Positions 37,483 to 52,400 of a DNA stretch of 64,000 bases are shown one piece after another. Under the pieces are notes generated by a model. That model worked only from the letters and a program-made list of their open reading frames with translations, searched no databases and was not told where the DNA came from. This DNA is from Numida meleagris (taxonomy: Eukaryota > Chordata > Aves > Galliformes > Numididae), in contig NC_034438.1 of the NCBI RefSeq assembly GCF_002078875.1, positions 19,389,755 to 19,453,754 on the forward strand, read 5' to 3'. Made by a program: the position numbers and the translations under genes. The first letter of the stretch is position 1; each line of letters begins with the position of its first letter.

Positions 37483-40400
37483 GTAGAGGCTTTCCATGTA
37501 ATTAGAAATAGTAGGATAAATCTGTAATGAGACAGTGTCCTTGCTGCACTAGAATTTAGTAATTTGCTTCCGGTTAAAATTTTTAAAACAACAACAAAAA
37601 AAACCAGCACACTTTTATGGAAAAAGTTTTATGTTGACTTGACCTAACAACTTACTGTTACTCATTTTTTTGTCAGTTTTCATGTTTCTAATGTTTCATA
37701 TTTACCCCCTAATGTCAAGGGTTTCCTCACTTCAAATAAAACAATTTCCATTTTCAAAACTTGCTTTCAGTTTAAGAAAGTGATTCAATCTCTGTGTACA
37801 GTCAGATGTTTTGGTATGTAGCAGTTCTTGAATTTGAGCCAGTTGTCATGCCAGCAACTGATGCTTTCTCTGTCTCTCTTTGCTTTCAGAGATGAATGAT
37901 TAATTAGAAGTGAAATTTGTGTGTAAGGGTAGGCTGAAGCTGTTTAAAAGTCAGCCTTGGACAAATTGTTTTTCCTTAACGAGTGGCTAGTTGCTGACTT
38001 TTGCCATAGCGTTTGCTGTTCTTTTTTTTTAACCTGTTAAACCTTTATATAAGACTCTGAAGTTCTAATTAAACCATATTTAGTGAGAAATAATATATGA
38101 TATCATATACAGCAGTTCTCACCAGTGAAGGTTAAAGTATGTTGGGTGATACCCTGTAAGATGTATCTGCATGGGTTTAGTTTCCATGTCACCTGCTGTT
38201 TTGGTAATCTAGTTGTTCAGACAAATCCTAAAGTTTTGTAGTAATGTGACAAAATGTTAGTGCGAAGCTATGGTAATACAAGAATGCAGCTGACACCCTT
38301 TCACTTATTTTCTCTTTAGCTGATTTTCTTTGGGAATTAGATAGGAGAATTTACTGCATCTTGAAAGGAAAAATAAAAGAAGGACCAAACTATTTTAACT
38401 GACAAAAACTATTCTAATTTATGAATCTGCTTGTCTGTCACAGGAATTAATTTGAAATTTTACAAAGTTTTCATGTGCAATGAGGGCACAGATTTAATGT
38501 GAATTCTTATTGCCTGGAATGAGTCAGCCTGACAGCATGTGAATAGTTGACCACTGTCCAATAACTGCACTTGTGCTGGGAGAGCTGTCTTCTTGAACTT
38601 CCGGTTTTTCCTCTTGGTTCACTATCTAAAGCTATCTGTGTGAAATGCTTCTTTCAGATGGATGTGCATGCAGCCTTTAACATGGCTTTGTAGCCTTCTG
38701 TGACCTGGATCACTGGTAATGTTGGCCGGGGCTGTGTGCACTGGTTTGCATTCTCCTCCTACCTACGTGGCAATTACCATGATTTAGTGATGCCCTTGCA
38801 GTGCATTACTGTACTGGCTTCTGACGAGGCAGCTGAATGCATTCATCCTTTGTTGCCTTGGCCCTGATGTTAAACACTAGGATGTCTAGAAAACTTATGA
38901 TCTAAGTCACTATCTTAAAAAAGTTGTTTTGTTGTTTTGTTGTTTGTTTGTTTTACTTAATTCTGCAATTGTGTAAACAGAAAAGGAGCATAGCCTTCTA
39001 AAAGTAAGCAGAGTGAAGAGCATTCCTTCATGGTTAAGTCAGAACCGATAAAAGGCCTGCTGTAGAAACTTAGTGGCCATACAAAAGCAGCTTTCTGATT
39101 TGACAAAATTTCTGAATGGAACTGTCTCCCACTGTAGGCTTTTTACCTATACTTCATTAAGCCTTTCTGAAAATTGAAGAACAAAATGTGAAGGAGGGGC
39201 ATTGTTAACTGTATTTAAAATATATTTTAAGGTAATTGCGATGCGCACCATCACACTGTAAAAAGAAGACCTTAATCTTTTCTTTCCCTCTAACCCTTTC
39301 CTCCTTGTTGCAAATGAGTGCATTTGACAGTCTTGAAATATCTGGGAATTTTTGCTTTGGAAATGCATGGGCAATGACTGAGAAGGTCTGACGTTAATTG
39401 GGAGGATGCAGCAAAACCTGTCAGTAAGTTTAAATTCACACTAGTAGAGCTAGCTGATCAGATACATCGGAAGCTCATTTACTGAATTAATGTGCTAAAA
39501 ATTCAGGTGGCTTACATTTTGTCCTGCTTTATTTAACAGTCTGCCTGTTTACATAAGTCATCTTTCATTGTTAATTGATGTCAGACCTCAAACGTGCTAT
39601 GGGACTGTTGGAAAAATAAGTGTGGAAAAGTGGCATAATAGGAAGAAAGTTAACAAAAGTAGGCGTTAATACATCTTTATTGAGTCTGTTCGACTTTTTT
39701 TTTTCCCAAGAGCTAATTATTTTCAAGTGATCATTTTAAAAGATGGGAAAATCAAATGCTGCATAGCTGTGTGACTTCTAAGAAATGAGACACTTTGTTG
39801 TATGCAAGCCAAGTTTAACTGCTAACTGGTTACTGACAGCCGGTAGTAATGCAAATACAGTGCAGGAACTGTGCAGCAGACTACAATGTTTAATTTATAC
39901 TGACTAATGAAATAAAGAACATTTGACCATTGAGGCACTTAAGATTGAATAAACTGTTTTATAAAGTGTGAGACAAATTTACAGTCTGTAATACACTAGA
40001 GGATCAAGTTTGCTGTACTATGCTTATTTTTGTATTTCTATTATTGTGGGATTTGGTGATAGAATTTTACTAGCATTGACTGTTTTGGGCTTGTTTCCAT
40101 ATGCTTCAAGCTTGGCCTTTTTCTTGTTTTATACTAATAGCTTGTTTTCTGTCTTGGTACCTGTGTTCAGCTATGTGCTCGGCTTAGTGGCTGTCAGATC
40201 AGCTTCTCTGTCAAATCAGCTTCTAGCTTACCCTTGTCAAGAGCATCTGGTGAGTTTTATTAATACTTGGTTTCTACATTGAACTTTGATACTTAGGCCA
40301 GCCTGAAGTTCACAGAGTGTTACTCCATCTTCAGTGATGACTGATGGATGGGATTGTTAATAAGTTTGTGGAAAGTATAAGCAACTGCAAGTAGTGTGGT

Positions 40401-43400
40401 CTTAGGGTGTCATATACCTGGTGGCCAGTCATTTTTGCCACTCAGCTGTAGTTTTGACCATGGAATAATGGCAGATAAAATGTCTGTATTAAGAATACTA
40501 ACAAAAATGTCAATCAGTAATCATCCTGAAGTCATCTGGAAAACTTGAGAAGTTTTTTGAAGCGCTTTATAGTAAGCAATTGATTACTTGCACAGCAGCA
40601 GTTGCCTCAGTGAAGCACTTGCTCTCCTTCTTACGTTTGTGGAGTACAACACACTGCTTTGGAAAGTTGAAAAGTAGTGTTAGTAAAACGCTTGTTTGCA
40701 TATTTACAAAACTGACCTTGGTGACCACATTAAGCATGACTTGTGCTTCAAGACAGCTCTGCTGAGCCCGGTAATTCTGAAAGCTCAAGAACAGGGAAAA
40801 TCAGTAGTCTAAATGAATTGTTTAACATATTAGCTACGTGGAGGAAACCTGGAATGCTTTTCTTCTGAAATACTGTGTTATGACCAATGACTGCTGTGCC
40901 AGCTGGCTGTACTGCTGATGTACATGCAGAATGACTCTCAGTTCTGCCATTGATTTAAGTTGTAAGCCGAAACCTTGCAGACTGACCATTAGCGTCTCAT
41001 GGTTAAAATATCAAGTCCACTATATTCTGTATCTATGCCTGGATTTAGTGTAGCTGTATTACATAGAAGTATGAAACTTCAATTTTACTTCTAGAGCAGA
41101 GGAGTAACATAAAGCGTATAACTGTGGTGTTAGATTTTTAGCTCTTTGTTATTGCAAGTCATGATATGTGAGATAACAGTCACGCAGCTTTCCTGGTCAA
41201 ATCTAAATGCATGAACTAATAGAGATGACTTCAGCTGAATGTGCTGCTGATGTCTGAATGAGAGACAGTGACTAGAAATAGGACTTGATGTAACAGATGC
41301 CTTGGCAGTCTGACTGGATAAGGAAGCTGAGAAACTTGATTAGTGCTACTTAGAAATTTTAGAAGCAGCGCACTGCCTAGTTTTACTGATGATTTTCAGT
41401 GTCCAAACTTTACATTATGTATCCTGGCAATAATTTACAGTCTTAATTTCTAAGTAGTTACGTAGATGATAAATGTCAGTGGCTGCTTGGTGGCAGGTGT
41501 GAAGAACTGTTTAGAAGTAAACAAGAGTTCAGCTCATCGAGTAAGATATACTTGAAGACAAGAGAGGTAGTAAGATGCTGAGTTGACCTTTATAGATGAG
41601 AGACTAGGAAGATAAGTGGGGAAGTGATGATGTCTGAGATAAGATAGAGGTCAAAGAGCTCTGCAGATTTCTGAAGAGTTGTGTTTAATGAGGTTGTAGT
41701 CTGAATGACTGGCCTCTCCCTCTTTATGATCTACTTTCAGAGGATATTAGTGAAGGCGTGAAAGAAGATAGATTTCTCCATTTTGAAAGCTTTGTTTTGT
41801 TTTGTAGAACAGATTAGCAATCTAACTTAACTGTTTTATAGATTTTGAAACTGCAAAAATGTTTCAAGCTATGAAGTGAATGGTTGCTTGTTCTGTCCTC
41901 CCCCTTCTTACATCCTAATTTCAGTTTTAGAAATTCAGTGTATCTGGCACTATTTTTCAGAAAGTGCCGACTTTTCTGTTAAATATAAGGTTTTTTTTCA
42001 GAATGTGCTTTATGAAAGCAGAAGCTATTTCTGCTGTGTGTTACTGGAGACTCCATCATTAGTGGTAAAAAAAAAACAAACAAACAACCAAAACAATTGA
42101 CTTTTTTGTACAGGTTTTTGAAACAGATTTATTCATGGGGTTAAATATGCATCGATAAACTCATATGTTTCAAATTAATTTGTTTTACTATAAGATGTAG
42201 TCAAATTTTGTCTTAATTGTCTTAATTCTAATCAACAGACAGTAAATGGCATAATTTTAAAACAATCCGTTCTGTAAAAATCCAAGTGTTTGTTTTCATA
42301 TCCTTTCTTTTCCCCCACAATAGTAAGTGAATGTGGTACCCAGAGTTGTGAACAACTGACTTTTATTTTTGGGGCCATATCTTGTGCTGACATAGGGATA
42401 AGAATTGGAGAGGCACTGAAGAAAGGATAGGAATCTGGCAACAAATGATGCATGGCCTTGTTTGGCATTTCTTTAGACAAAGGTAGGAAGAGGAAAGAGA
42501 AGAACTGGCTGCATTGGTACAGCCTGAAGCTATAATGGGTAGAAACTGCTAGGGACAGAAAATACATGTAAGCACTGGAAATGCAGGGATAATGTGAACT
42601 TTGTAATTTTAATAGCGAAGAGATCCAGTTTTGTGGGGTAGGCGTTGTTAAAAGGGAGGATTTGTATATGCACAAGGGGTCAAGGAAGGGTGCCGATGTC
42701 AGAAAACTGAAGACGCTCAGTGTGGAGAGTAAGCTTGAAAGGACTGAGATGGCAGTAAGATCAAAGCTCTGATTTGGCAGTAAGACCAAACTCCCTGATT
42801 ACTCAAAGCGTGGAATGATAGTGAAATGTTAGGCAGGATAAATGGGGAAAATGTGAATCATGGATATGTGCTTCAGTGAATCCCTGCCTGTTATGAGGTC
42901 CATTTTCCCCTCCCTACTTGAATAACAAAAGGAAGTTAAGAAGTAGAGATAAAGTATTGAGAAACATCTACTGAAAGGAGGAAGCAGAGGAGGATGACTG
43001 TGCAGTGAGACACTAAGCTGTGATTTTAGGAAGTAAAAGGAGAACCACAAAAGCCAGTAAAGGTCAAAAGTGCCAGGAAAGGAGTCTTCTGCTTATAGAA
43101 GTACTGAAAAGTAAAGCAATCCAAGTTCTGATACGCATCCAGAAAAATGTCCTGAGCCTGAATGTGGGTAGCACGATGTGAGGGAATAGGGAAGGAAGTG
43201 AAAGCAGGTCCCTGTGTCTTGTGCTTGCCTGGTGCCAGGTGATGCTGCAGTGAAGGGTGTGCTTGCAGTGAGGATCGGACAGGGGAATGCTACTGAGGTA
43301 GATTGCAACTTGGTCTTCACTGTGTCTTGGTGCAAGCAGCACAAGTTGGATCAGTGCAGGCTGGAGGGACCTCTGACTGGCCTGCCCCAGCCCCTGCAGG

Positions 43401-46400
43401 GCTTGGGGCTGCCACATGCTGCTCTCAGTTCCTTCCTTCCAAGGTTTTGGTCAGGTGGCTTCCCACAGAATTGGTGTATCTGTGTGCAAACAAGGCTTGT
43501 TAGAAATACATACTGTAGGCATTGAGTGTCAGTATCCACTGTGGTGGCTGCAGCTCTTGTAGGGGCTCTCTTAGCTCGAGCTGCTCAGAGCTTATTGTAC
43601 TGGCCAGTGAAACCTGCACTGAGGCATAAGGGTGCTGCACCAATGAAAGCATGAGACCAGTGGACTAAGGTCCCTGTAAATCCAAGCTGAAAGCTCAAAT
43701 ACAAGCCTGGTGTCTAACTTTCTAAGGCTAGTAACCTTGGGTTGCCAAACAGATCATAAATGACAAAGACCATAAACCTTTACTCAGAGGGAAGAAGTTG
43801 AAACTGTATTTCCAGTTACAATTTAGCAGTGTTATCACCTTACCCCCCCCTCCTTTTTTGAGGGAGTAGGCACATTCCTTAGTGACCAAGCCTGCTGCTG
43901 TAAGGAGAGCTACTGATGGCAGCAGTGCAGCATGGTCGTAACGCTTCCTGGTGAGGCTGGGAGTTGTTCTCCAGGAGCTGTTCCAGTAAACGTGCTCCCT
44001 CTTGTCACTGGATGAACTCCTCCAAGGACAGGCTGCAAAACAGGCCTATCAAAATAAATATATTCCATTGTGAAATACTCTAGTCATGAATATGGTAAAT
44101 GAAATAACTGACTCATTTAGTGTGCTGTGACTCATTTACTGCTCTGTGCCTCATTGTGTAACTCTTAGAACAGAAAATACATATTGCTGTACTCAAACAT
44201 GTATTTTGAAAAGATTTTTTCATGATTGTCATTTTCAAACTTTACCCACTGTGAAGACCAACCACTGTGTGTTACTCACCCTGAAGCCACATGTCTGCTT
44301 TAGACTGGCTTAAGTGCAGGCCGCTGTCAGAGGGACACTGCAGTTCTCAAGCTTTTACCTTGTGCCAGGATTTGTATAGCTGTGCAGTGAGCTGGAGAAT
44401 TGTCCTGCTTGTGAACTTAGATCTTGTTCGGTGAGCTTTACCTTCTTTATTGGTCACATGAATGCTGCTGTTGATTCAAGGGAGAGATGTTGGGAGAAGG
44501 GGGCACTAAGAAGGGAAGGCTTCTTTCTGTGCCAGTCACACTTTGATCAGTTTAAAGTTTTCTTGAAGCCCTGACTACTGCCTGGAAAGGAGATGTGCTT
44601 GGGAATTCGCTCTAGTCAGAGGCATCCTGACTGCTGAGGGTCTGCAGCATGAGCCTCTCCCTGAGCTGCGACATCTGACAGGCCTGTGTATGGCAGTCAT
44701 CTTCCATACATCTTCACCCAGTGGTCTTCCTTATTGCAGAACCTTGACTGAGAAAGCAGTCATACTACCACATTCACCCTGTGATTTAAAAAAAAAAGCC
44801 AAACAAATGTTTACTTTAAGAGTACAGAAGGGGGAATACGTAACAGCTTGCTCTGGTCATGTGTGTTCTCTTCTTTCTGTATAGCTCTTGCAAAAAGTAC
44901 TTTTTGTCTTTGAAGTTCATATGTTGCCTCTTCTGAGGCAATACTAAGCTTCAGTATACCTTTGTTTTACGCAGGCTTTCAAGGTTATTTTTCCCTTTGT
45001 TGTGCAGTTGTTTAGCCAGATAACATATTCCATGTTTTTTCTCATTCAGAGCCATTGATAACATTGATAAAGCAACTGTTCTTGGCTTTTTGTCTGGTCA
45101 GGTCTGCTGAGCCAACACAGCTAAGAGTGAGCTGGAGTGTTTTCTTTGTTTCTTTGAGCTTTAATCACTTGCACCTTAACAATCACGCTGAGGGCTGTGG
45201 GGTTGTGGTGGTACATCAGAGACTTCACCTAGCTTGCATGATCTTTGTTACTGCTAGGAATGCATGAGAAAGAAACAATGGAGCACAACCTGAACCTCAA
45301 GCAGAGTTTGTGGGGCTGGTAAGAAGGGAGGAAATAAACCTTATTGCTTGTAAACTGAGCACTTTTGATATGGGCCTCCCTGACAGTCTGAAATAGTTTT
45401 GTGGGGTTCCAGTATCACTGCTGCTTTCTGGAGAAGAACAGCAATTGAGCAGAATGTCATTACTTTAGTATGACTTGGACAATGTGCAAGTTACATGGCA
45501 GCTGCTCCTGTTAGTGAGGCATATTACTGAAATCATCTGTCTTCAGGACTGGAATAAAGCAGATGTGTGAACTATTCCAGATGGACTGAAGTAATGCAGA
45601 ACTAAACTTACCCATAACTGATGAAGGGAAGAAGGGCATTGGGAGCCCTGTTCTATACTTTGGTGATGATTAGCCAATTTTCAGAGCAGAAGTGGCTTTT
45701 TACCATAAAGAGTGATTTCATGGGGAGTTACGCAGGTCAGCATGGGTTAGGATACTTTGGCTTTCTCAACTGCTTGCACAGAGATTAAAGCTTACTGCTG
45801 GCTCACTTTCAAGAGTAGTGTGTTTTAGTGTGGAAGAATTGGCCTGGGTTGCTCACTTTTTAGAACTCTCTACAGATCTGCCTGGAGGATTGTGGCTGTC
45901 AGACTTTAAGGCATGTGTGAGACACAGTCCTTACGTTGTACAGTGCTTATGCAGGGTATTTTCCTGGTTGTCTTCTGTTGGAAAGAAGCCTGCATGACCT
46001 CCAACCCTAATTGAAGTGTCTTGTTTCCTTCCTAGCCTCTGCAGGTGGTGGTTGTCATTATTGTACCTGTTTACCCACACTCCTAAACGAAGTATGCTCT
46101 CATGTGAGGAAAGTGAAGCTACCCGGTCTGTTAACTTTTCTGCTTTACTGCTACTCTGCTAACACTCATGTAAAATTACATGGCTCCTTTCTGTCAAATT
46201 ATATTTTAGACTAATGGTGGGTGTTTAACCTGGTACTTTTGTCAGATGACCGTGATTTCCACAAGCCATGTTTGTTAAAGAAATGTGTTTATACCAGCTT
46301 GAACTCTTGTCTACATAGTGAATAAAGGACAGTCAGGTAGTAGTCCTGCAGTTTTAGTTGCAAATAGTTTGATTTCATAGTTGTCTTCCTTTTAACTTTT

Positions 46401-49400
46401 CCACCTCTACTCCTGATTCTTCTTTACTGTTTTGAAGGTAAACACAGTCAGGGGAAATTGGCTGTTCAGAACTGCTGTAGTGAACTATACAAAGTACTGT
46501 TGCTCACGCGAAGCTAACAAGTAGGAAAAACAATGATCCCACAACTAATGGGAGGTTCTTTAAATGGCGATGTAAAACAAAAATGTTCAGTTTTGAAGCT
46601 TGGCTAAGCTATGTTCAGTATAAGACATGCTATTACAGGAAGGATGAAACACAGGATTTGGGGGAAAGTAGGGGGAAGAGAAACAGTGCATGTAGACTTC
46701 ATTAATCTTCATGAAATTCTGAAGTTTGTGTCTAGATGTGTATACTTACTTATGCAATTTCAAGATAGTGCCACGGTTTCAGGTTAGTCTAGAAAAAGTA
46801 TTTAAATTCACATAACTAACTTTTGGTTTTAATCCAGGGCAAACTTTTTTTTTCCTTAGTAACAAAACAAAAAAACCACCCATATTATTTTAAGGGAAGA
46901 ACATTTAAAAGAGAGTTTAAGACCTGTGTGCTGCACTTGAGCAAACCTCCTCAAACCTGCCAAGCTTAGAATCTCAATGGAATTGATGTTTCTGTATGGA
47001 ACAGACAGCTCACACCAGACGTTCTCATCACAGCTCACGAGGGAAAAACATTCTATCACCAAAAAAACAAGGACTCAACCTACTTCTTTGCATAAAGATT
47101 TGCTCATATGTTCAGAACTTTGCAAAACTGGTTCAGGAATCTTGACTTACACTTAGCAAACTTGCCAGAGCCATCCGTGAACATTGCATAAATACCTGCA
47201 TTCCATCTGAAGGTGAGAATGCTGCTTGTGGTTGCATGGCCAGAAGCTGCTACTTGTCAGCTGATCGCTGTAATTTCCTCTCTTCAGACCTTTATTTTAC
47301 ACCTTCCTGAATGACAGCTGACCACTTTCCACTAGCAGGTAAAGTACTGTGGTACTGTGGATTACTTTCCAGTCCTGTTGGGAGACTGTCCACAGGGCAA
47401 TTTCCGTAGAGCAATAAACGAGCTACCAGCCGTGCCTTTGTGTAGTTTTTGTTGCTGCAGTAAGTGTGAATCTGTGCAGGAGATAAGTCCTAAGACAACT
47501 CTTGAATTTTGAATTCTGAAGATAGGAGGAAGAGGTCCTGTTGGATTCAGATAACTGACACTGCTGAAATTGTTTGTGTAGTTTTATCTACTCTTGTGCT
47601 GTTTGAATTCAGGCCAGAGTATTCCTGTCAATTATGCTGTGCAGATGGCAAGTCTAGTCCATCCATCAGTCTTTTTAAATGTATCCATCTTTAAAGATAA
47701 GTCTGTACAAACTAGGAGGTGGGACTTGTGAAATTACTTTCACAATAAATTTTCTGCTCAATACATTCCAGAAGAACTTAGAGTATGTAAAGTGATTTAA
47801 TGGGCTTTCATCAAGGTGAATCTGTTACAGGTTCAGGTTATAAGTATTAGCTCTGTTTTAGCTCAGAATGCTTGGACAGGAGGAAAAGACAGAATCTTGA
47901 TTGATCTTGATGCCTAAGAGATGTCTGTTAGGAGTATCTTCCCAAGAACAATGCTGCGTCAGGTAATAAAACTAAAATATATTTGTGCCTAATGATTTAA
48001 ACTTTGGCGATTGGGAAACCTCATGAGAAACCCTTCACTCAAATAGTCTATCTGAAACTTACTTTTAGGTAGGATTGGCTCTTCTTGATACATGCTATTG
48101 TGAATACTCAGTAAATCCAGACATTAAAATGGCATGTCAGTTTTTGGAAAATACTGTTTTCCTGGAGAGGAGGAGAAAATTGTATGGAGTGATGACTTTT
48201 GGTAAATATCCAGGCCTACACTGCTTCTTATTGAGCTTCACACTGCGCTTCCTCCTCTTACTTTTTCCTCCACACCATGTGGAAGTAACAAGAAGAAAGG
48301 ACAGGCAAAATTGAACCCTGTGCCATTTGTTGAGAAGGTGCCACTGAACACAGAAGCAGTTGAGATTTAGGTCTTCTGTTGGAAAGCAGAATATGAAATT
48401 GCCCTCATCAGATGCAATGGTTTGAACATGAAAATCCTTCAACTAAAGGAAGGATTTGCTGAAAACGCATAACATTCCCAGTAATTGTGAACTTTTAAAT
48501 CCTTTTATATTCTAGTTATTTTGAATACAGTTCAGCACATGTTGTTTAAGCCTGCTTTAATTTGATGCATGCAGGGAATGAGCAGAACACAAAGGAGAAA
48601 CCTGAGCTGAAAGTTGAAGTAGTTTCACTCAAGCTTGGTCATTTGGGAAATCAGTGTTTCCTCAGAAAATAGGATAAAGAATGAATATGCTGTGTCTTGG
48701 TCATCTTTTTAAGTTTGTTATGCCTGAAATAAGGTATAGGTCACATTTTTATATGTCTGCTGACCAACTCTTGGAGAGTGAAAAGAAGCAAGTGGAGGAA
48801 ATACATGGCTTTTAATTAGTTCACTGAAAGCTGTGCAGTTCTTGAGTGTACCATGAGATATAGGAAAACTTTTTTTTTTTTTTGGTGACAGCGTTTGGAG
48901 TTGATACACGTCTACCCTGTTAGATTTTGTATCAGCTCACCTAGCCTTTCACTTGAAGTGGGAGCAGGACTTGTAGCAAAACCTTCATTAACCCTATGTG
49001 CAGATCCTCTTGCTAATTTCACATTAGCACTAGTGGAGGGATAGCCTATTTTTGGCATTCAGGGTTAATTATGCTTATCCTACTGTATACTCAGATTTTG
49101 AAGACTCAAATCAGTGTGGGTGGGTGGGGAAAGAAGCTTCATGGAAAGGCTTATGTGTTTTGGAGACTTTCTTCCAGTATAAACACAAACTACTTGCCAG
49201 ATTCCATTTTCTACCAGTAGTAATAGGCTTCCATACATCCACAAATGTTTACTATGTGAACAGCTGACAGAAGCTCAGGCTTTCAGGGTAAAGTGAGCTG
49301 TCTTCTGGTTGGAACAAAGACCTTTGGAGGTCTGTTGGGAGGAAAGCTTTTCTGAGAATCACAAGTGTAAAGGCAGCTGGCGGCATGGGTACAAATCAGA

Positions 49401-52400
49401 AATATATCCAGAAACTTAATTCCTCCCAATTGTGGTGCTATTGAAGGACTGACATTCATTTTTACCTTATTCTCTTTGAAGGATGTTATTTTTCATCAAA
49501 GAAAACTATGTGCTGCTGCTTTTGAGGCTGCAAAATGCTGTAACGCAGAATAATCAAAGTAAAGGGAAGGAAGTGCTTGCTCAAGTGGTGTGATTTGTCT
49601 TGTGGTGAGGAATAGGGGTGTCGCAGGGGTTAAACTAGATTAAATAAATAAACCCTGTAGGTCTTGGAGTTCTTCAGTTTTCCTGAATCTGACATGTGGA
49701 AGAGTTTCTGAAATACTTGTTCAAAATAAATGACTCCTGATGTTTGTAAACTAGTATCTCAGTGCTCTTGCTTTTGTAATACTCTTTCCACAACCGTAGT
49801 ACCTCTTATTCCGCATGTGGATTATTACTTAGATAACTTTAAAGGGATGCTACTCATCTCCCCTCCCCATATTTTTAGTTTGTATCTAGACCATTGCCAC
49901 AAAGCCTTGATCTGCTCTGTGTCTCCTTTAACTTTCCAGTTGTTTTTTTTTACCATGTAACTCAGCAATCTTGCTGAGGGAGAACTTTCTGAAGGAGAAA
50001 TGCATGTTCTGCTTTGAAGGGCGGCTTCTGGGGGAGGGCTGTGCCGGCAGAAGTCACACCAAGTTCTCCAGACACAAGGAAGAGGAACTTGAGTGCAACA
50101 GCATGATAACAAGAAGGCAGCCCCATTTCACCCTGTGAGGTAAATGACGTATAGAAAGTAAACTCTTGCACAAATGGAGCAATGCAGTGTTGCAAAGTTC
50201 AGCTTGTTCATTTGCTAGGAGTAAATTGTTTGACTTGATGTGCAAAACAACATAAAAAACACTTCTTGTGACCTTCGTAATTCACAATCAGATATTTTTA
50301 TCTCAGTTTATAAAATATCATTAATCTACTAGTCTAAAACCAAGAATAAAAAATTTCTTCTTTAAAGAACACTTGTAATATGATGTGCTGCATCTTTTAA
50401 AATGTTTGCTATTGAATGCTTTTGTAGGTGTCTTGGAGTAAAGAATTATGAACTTAGCTGAATTACATGATCTCAAACAAAATAACATTTGTGTTCAACA
50501 TTTCATTGGGAACTTAAGTGATATCGAATATTGAAAATAAAAATATTTAAATTCATCAATTAGAAAAAGTCTGAAAGTCTGTTTACCTTATTCAGTCCTG
50601 TGCCAGTCATAAAATCTTACAGAATAATGCAGTTCTGCCTCTTGTGCATCAGTAAGCATTGAGCTTAGTTACAGCAGACTTCAGAGCGCAGGCTGCTTTT
50701 ACAGAGGTTAAGATGCCCTGTGTTCACTGAATAATAAGAGAGTAATTTAAAATTGGTTACAGCCACCTTTTTTCTTTCCTAAGCTTCTTACACTGTTTTT
50801 AATTTACTCTGCTTTGCACTTACTTAACTATACTGTCCACAAAGAAAGATTTTCACATTTTAGAATTCTTTTATTAAAGAGCATAGTAAGTATTTGAAAA
50901 CCGTTGAGTTAGAACAGTTCACTGACTTATTGTATATAGGGCTATCAAAACACAGCATGCTCAACAGCAATCTGTGAATTACACCATTCAAAATGTTTTT
51001 CTGCATTAGACATGAAGATGAGCGGACTTTCGGAAAGGTCATGGGTGGCAATCATTCTGTACACCCCTCCAAACCCAAACGACCTCTCTCTGTTGTAAAA
51101 CTGATGCTTCTTTATTTTTATTTTATTTTTTAAATCCTGCTTGTGGTGAGTTTTGTCAGCTGTTGAAGGCACATTGTAGATTATGGAGAGTAGTATTACT
51201 TGAGCTTACAGTCATTTGGGGATTTCTTTGGCTAGATACTGGTATGAATATTCTCCTTTCTGCTCTTCTAGTACTCTCTCACAGTTTTTCTTCTGCAGTG
51301 TGTTCTTCACCTGTTGCAAATGAAATCCCTTGTCTGTGACTCTTGGTGTTAGACAAGAGACTGTTTTTCCTATCTCATGTCATTGGAAAGTTTTGGGTAT
51401 ATTAATTTGTGATAGCTAAAAACAATAAGAAAAAGTTCTGATCTGTTTTGGGTTGTATTTTTTCGAACTTTATATAATAAAGTCTAGAACCATTTTTAAA
51501 GGTCACCTGTAGTTCTTGAGAGTTCTTGAGTTCTGAGTTTATCCTATGAAGAGCCATGTGCATTAAGATTGACCAACTGTAGTAGTTTGCTTTTTCTTTG
51601 CAGTTTTAGAACCTGTTTGCCCCCATGGAAAGATGAGCATGGGTTATCCTAAGATGTACCTGCGGGGTGTATCACTGGACATTCCTCGTGCTAACATAGC
51701 TTTTGTTACATCTCTAGTTCAGCATAGACTCAGTGTTGACTCAACAACGTAGGTGATGTTGCTGGGCCTTAGGTTGAGTTTACGTCAGTTACATGTGCGT
51801 TGAGGTGTATATTGCTAATGTGGAACATACTGAAAGCCAACAACTGGTTGCAGAGCTTAAATTTAATTTTCACCAAAGACAGAAACCCTTGGAGTCAGAT
51901 TTATAGAGTACTCGATACCTAAATCTTTGGACAAGTGAGTAGTGCAACAGCAGTTATGTGGCTAATCACATCAGGCATGTTTGTATTTGTTGGCACTGAA
52001 ATGTCATTTGAAAAACAGTCCTTGCTGGTTTCTTTCAAGAAGTAACTGGTCGATGAAGAATGGGCTTTAAAAGGAGATTTTTAACCAAAACAGCTCTGCA
52101 GCTCTTGAGCTTTTTGAGTCTTTCAGCAGGCATTAACTACTCTTGATGGTGTGTTTTCTGGCAGCCGAATTTAAGCTATAGGATTTTTGATCTGTAATCA
52201 ATATAGCCTGTTGTTCTATTATTATTATTTTTAATTTTATCTGAAGTAGTGTCTAGCTGAGAGTTGACACTACTGAGTCTGGATTTTTGGCAGAGTTGGT
52301 CTTGTTCTGCTTCTGGGACTTTGATCTCTTGGTCAAGATTGAAGGATATTGACAGGCTCACTTACAAACTGATATGGCAATACATGTGCACTATTTTGGA

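Noticed and set aside
42232..42789. 185-codon minus-strand frame in intron 1
   Set aside because: Ser/Leu/Phe-rich sequence from a purine-rich + strand. No homology recognised and no splice or promoter context.
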